Shown here piece by piece: positions 62,150-64,000 of a stretch of DNA of 64,000 nucleotides; position 1 is the stretch's first letter, and each line of letters starts with the position of its first letter. The position numbers and the translations under genes are program-made. The DNA comes from Limnomonas spitsbergensis (Eukaryota > Chlorophyta > Chlorophyceae > Chlamydomonadales): contig JAYJMM010000020.1 of assembly GCA_037349105.1 (NCBI GenBank), positions 62,001 to 126,000 of the forward strand. Reading direction: 5' to 3'. The notes below the pieces were generated by a model, which searched no databases, was not told the origin of the DNA, and saw nothing but the letters and a program-made list of their open reading frames with translations.

Positions 62150-62980
62150 TGCATGCATGCCTGGGACTTGCCAATTTGAGCATGTGCACAATTGTGTGAA
62201 ACGTCATGCTTTTCTGGCAGGTAGCTAGCAGGGTAAGAACAGCATGGATTTCTGAGTTTTTCCGGCTACCCTCAAGCAAACCAAGTCACCAAGACTGTCC
62301 TACAAGACATGTCAGAGTCTCCTACCCATCCATGCATACTAGCCCCGGCGCAAATGTCCAACGTCCGCATGGCATGTCTGTCGGGAGGACCACCCACTCC
62401 CACTCCCTTCACTCCACCTTGACAGTAAGACAATGGAAAGAAGGTTGTAGTAAATCCTTCACATGCTCGACGTTTCCCCATGCCTAGCATCGCCGCGCTG
62501 GCAACAACATGGCTCCTGCTTTTAACCGCAGTTCCATTCTCTAATGTCGGCTCCATCTGCTTGCATAGCTCCGTTTGAATGGCTCAAATGCCTCAATCCG
62601 AAAGTGTGGCTCCGCTGGCATGGCTCCATGCCTCCGCGCCTCGCTCTGCTGGCATGGCTCCCCTTGCATGGCTTACGGTAATGCAAATGCATGGCTCTAC
62701 TGGGATCCCTGGTACTGGTATCTGTGCCCATATGTGTTGTGGGCTTTCCCAAATAAAGGCCAACACTGGGCCGACGGGAAACAAGCCTTGAACGTCCCTG
62801 TTGTATCACTGAAATATATCAAAATATTATGCACTGGTGGTGTGCCACGTCAGATCATGGGGAAGTTAATCACTTCACAGATATCTTTGAAGCAAGACAC
62901 GTGGTGTGACAACTGGCAATATTGAAGACCTCAGAGGGGTCAGCGTCGCTATTTAACAGAGTCACGGACCACCCCCTGAT
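62150..62980 (+). repeat. old interspersed repeat, copy 2
   Basis: Diverged partner of 7790-8740, same orientation and order of landmarks. It lies 1.2 kb outside element C. Confidence 0.7.
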
Positions 62981-64000
62981 CAGTACAAACTGAAACAACT
63001 GGATCTGTGAACACCACGACTCAGTAAACTCCAGATCTGCATGCCTCTATTGATACCTCAGATGAAAACGGCTTAAACGCAGCAGAAAGTAATCAAGTAT
63101 TGATTCACCTTGTCTCTGGGCTGCCTTTGTTCAGCTACAATTTATTTACCGGAGGTAGGCCTCATGCATGGCTTGCTGCCACCCGGCTTGCTGCATAACC
63201 CCCCCCTCGCAGCGGTTAGGTTCGAGGGGGGGGGGGCTGCATGGGCCACTGTTTGTTGTCCGGTACTGGTTAGACGTGAATCGGGCTTTTCGCGGCACAG
63301 CTGGCTCTTCGTAATCCAGTGCACATTTTCGGTGCTCCTGCCCTGGTTGGCCAATCAGAGATCCTGCTCCTGGTGAGACCAGCGCCAGCGTGGGCGTTTC
63401 CACAACCAACCATCGGATATTAGGGTTTCGATCACCAGATTGCGGGTTTTGGCGGGTCGAGAGGCGCGGTCGGTCCTTAAGAACACTGGCGATGGCCACC
63501 ATCCGCTTGCACACGCACGCTTTCCCCTCTCACCACCAGCAGGGACAATATTTCGATATTCTCGACCTAACTTCGATATCTCTGTTATTGGGCATTCTAG
63601 CAACCTATACCTCCCCAATTCCGCATAGCATCGGCATTATCTTCCTCCCTTCTATTTGAGTCGCAACCTCCTCTGGCCATCTCGTTAAAACCCTATCACA
63701 GGGTGGATGCTAAGACGATCGATAACAACAAGGTATGACCCTAACAGCCCGGCAGGGTCCCGATGCCACTGCTGCCGCGCATTACAGACCGCGAGGCCAT
63801 CTCTGTCCCGTCACAGAACCACATCTCCTCGGAATCTAACAGTAGTAGCGTCAGCATGTGCTGCATGGGAGAACACCAACCATGTCAGCGTCAGCGCATG
63901 GCGGGGCTGCTCATGGCGCAATGGTGCTATCCAGCCAATCTTGTCAGGATCTCCAACTTTGAGGACAGCAGCATGTGTTGCACGAGGTAGCACTGCCCCT
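62981..64000. other. no recognisable gene; one strong hairpin
   Basis: CCCCCCCCTCG at 63199-63209 can pair with CGAGGGGGGGG from 63223, with a loop of about 13 bases. ORFs here (up to 122 codons) have no recognisable domain. Confidence 0.45.

Overview
The window looks like nuclear DNA of a repeat-rich unicellular eukaryote, most likely a green alga. The reasons are: a spliced gene with GT-AG introns; a LINE of the dual-endonuclease (Dualen/RandI) type, best known from Chlamydomonas; a chromodomain Ty3/gypsy element; element-encoded DNA methyltransferases; and very abundant mini- and satellite repeats. The species cannot be fixed from the sequence alone. No bacterial operons, rRNA, tRNA or CRISPR arrays were seen.

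Layout. 1-9.4 kb is almost entirely degenerate tandem repeats and old interspersed repeats. 9.6-11.6 kb holds the only convincing host gene, a four-exon minus-strand gene for a secreted or GPI-anchored protein with a fibronectin type II-like module. 12.7-13.8 kb is a broken plus-strand transposase-like gene. 16.1-20.5 kb is three successive tandem arrays with units of about 59, 58 and 168 bp. 20.6-60.9 kb is one nested block of mobile elements. 60.9-64 kb is flanking DNA with an old repeat whose sister copy is at 7.8-8.7 kb.

The nested block can be resolved to the base. Element C (20608-60938, minus strand, 4-bp target duplication ATTA) was hit by three later insertions. A Ty3/gypsy chromovirus-like element (21424-40181, minus, 413-bp LTRs, 5-bp duplication GCGGA) went into its left repeat. 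A LINE of about 11.4 kb (27496-38871, plus, duplication TTAA) then went into the gag gene of that gypsy element. Element D (41858-53059, minus, duplication CTGC) went into the gag-like ORF of element C. The terminal repeats within each element differ at only a few positions, so all insertions are recent. In both cases where a gene was interrupted, removing the insert plus one duplication copy leaves the host ORF in frame.

The most unusual content is the pair C and D. Both have the order A1 - internal - oligo-G tract - B1 - GC - A2 - B2 (split direct repeats). They share TGTC...GACA ends, a GACAGCTGTC palindrome at the B1/A2 junction, and a sequence just inside A1 that is the inverted complement of a site within A. 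Split direct repeats are known from tyrosine-recombinase retroelements (PAT/Ngaro/TOC1-like), but D encodes a DDE integrase instead. D also encodes a DNMT3-like cytosine-C5 methyltransferase, and its integrase polypeptide carries a PHD finger and a C-terminal NPP-motif domain resembling Dam-like adenine methyltransferases. No reverse transcriptase was found in C or D. C has no integrase either and may depend on D-like elements in trans.
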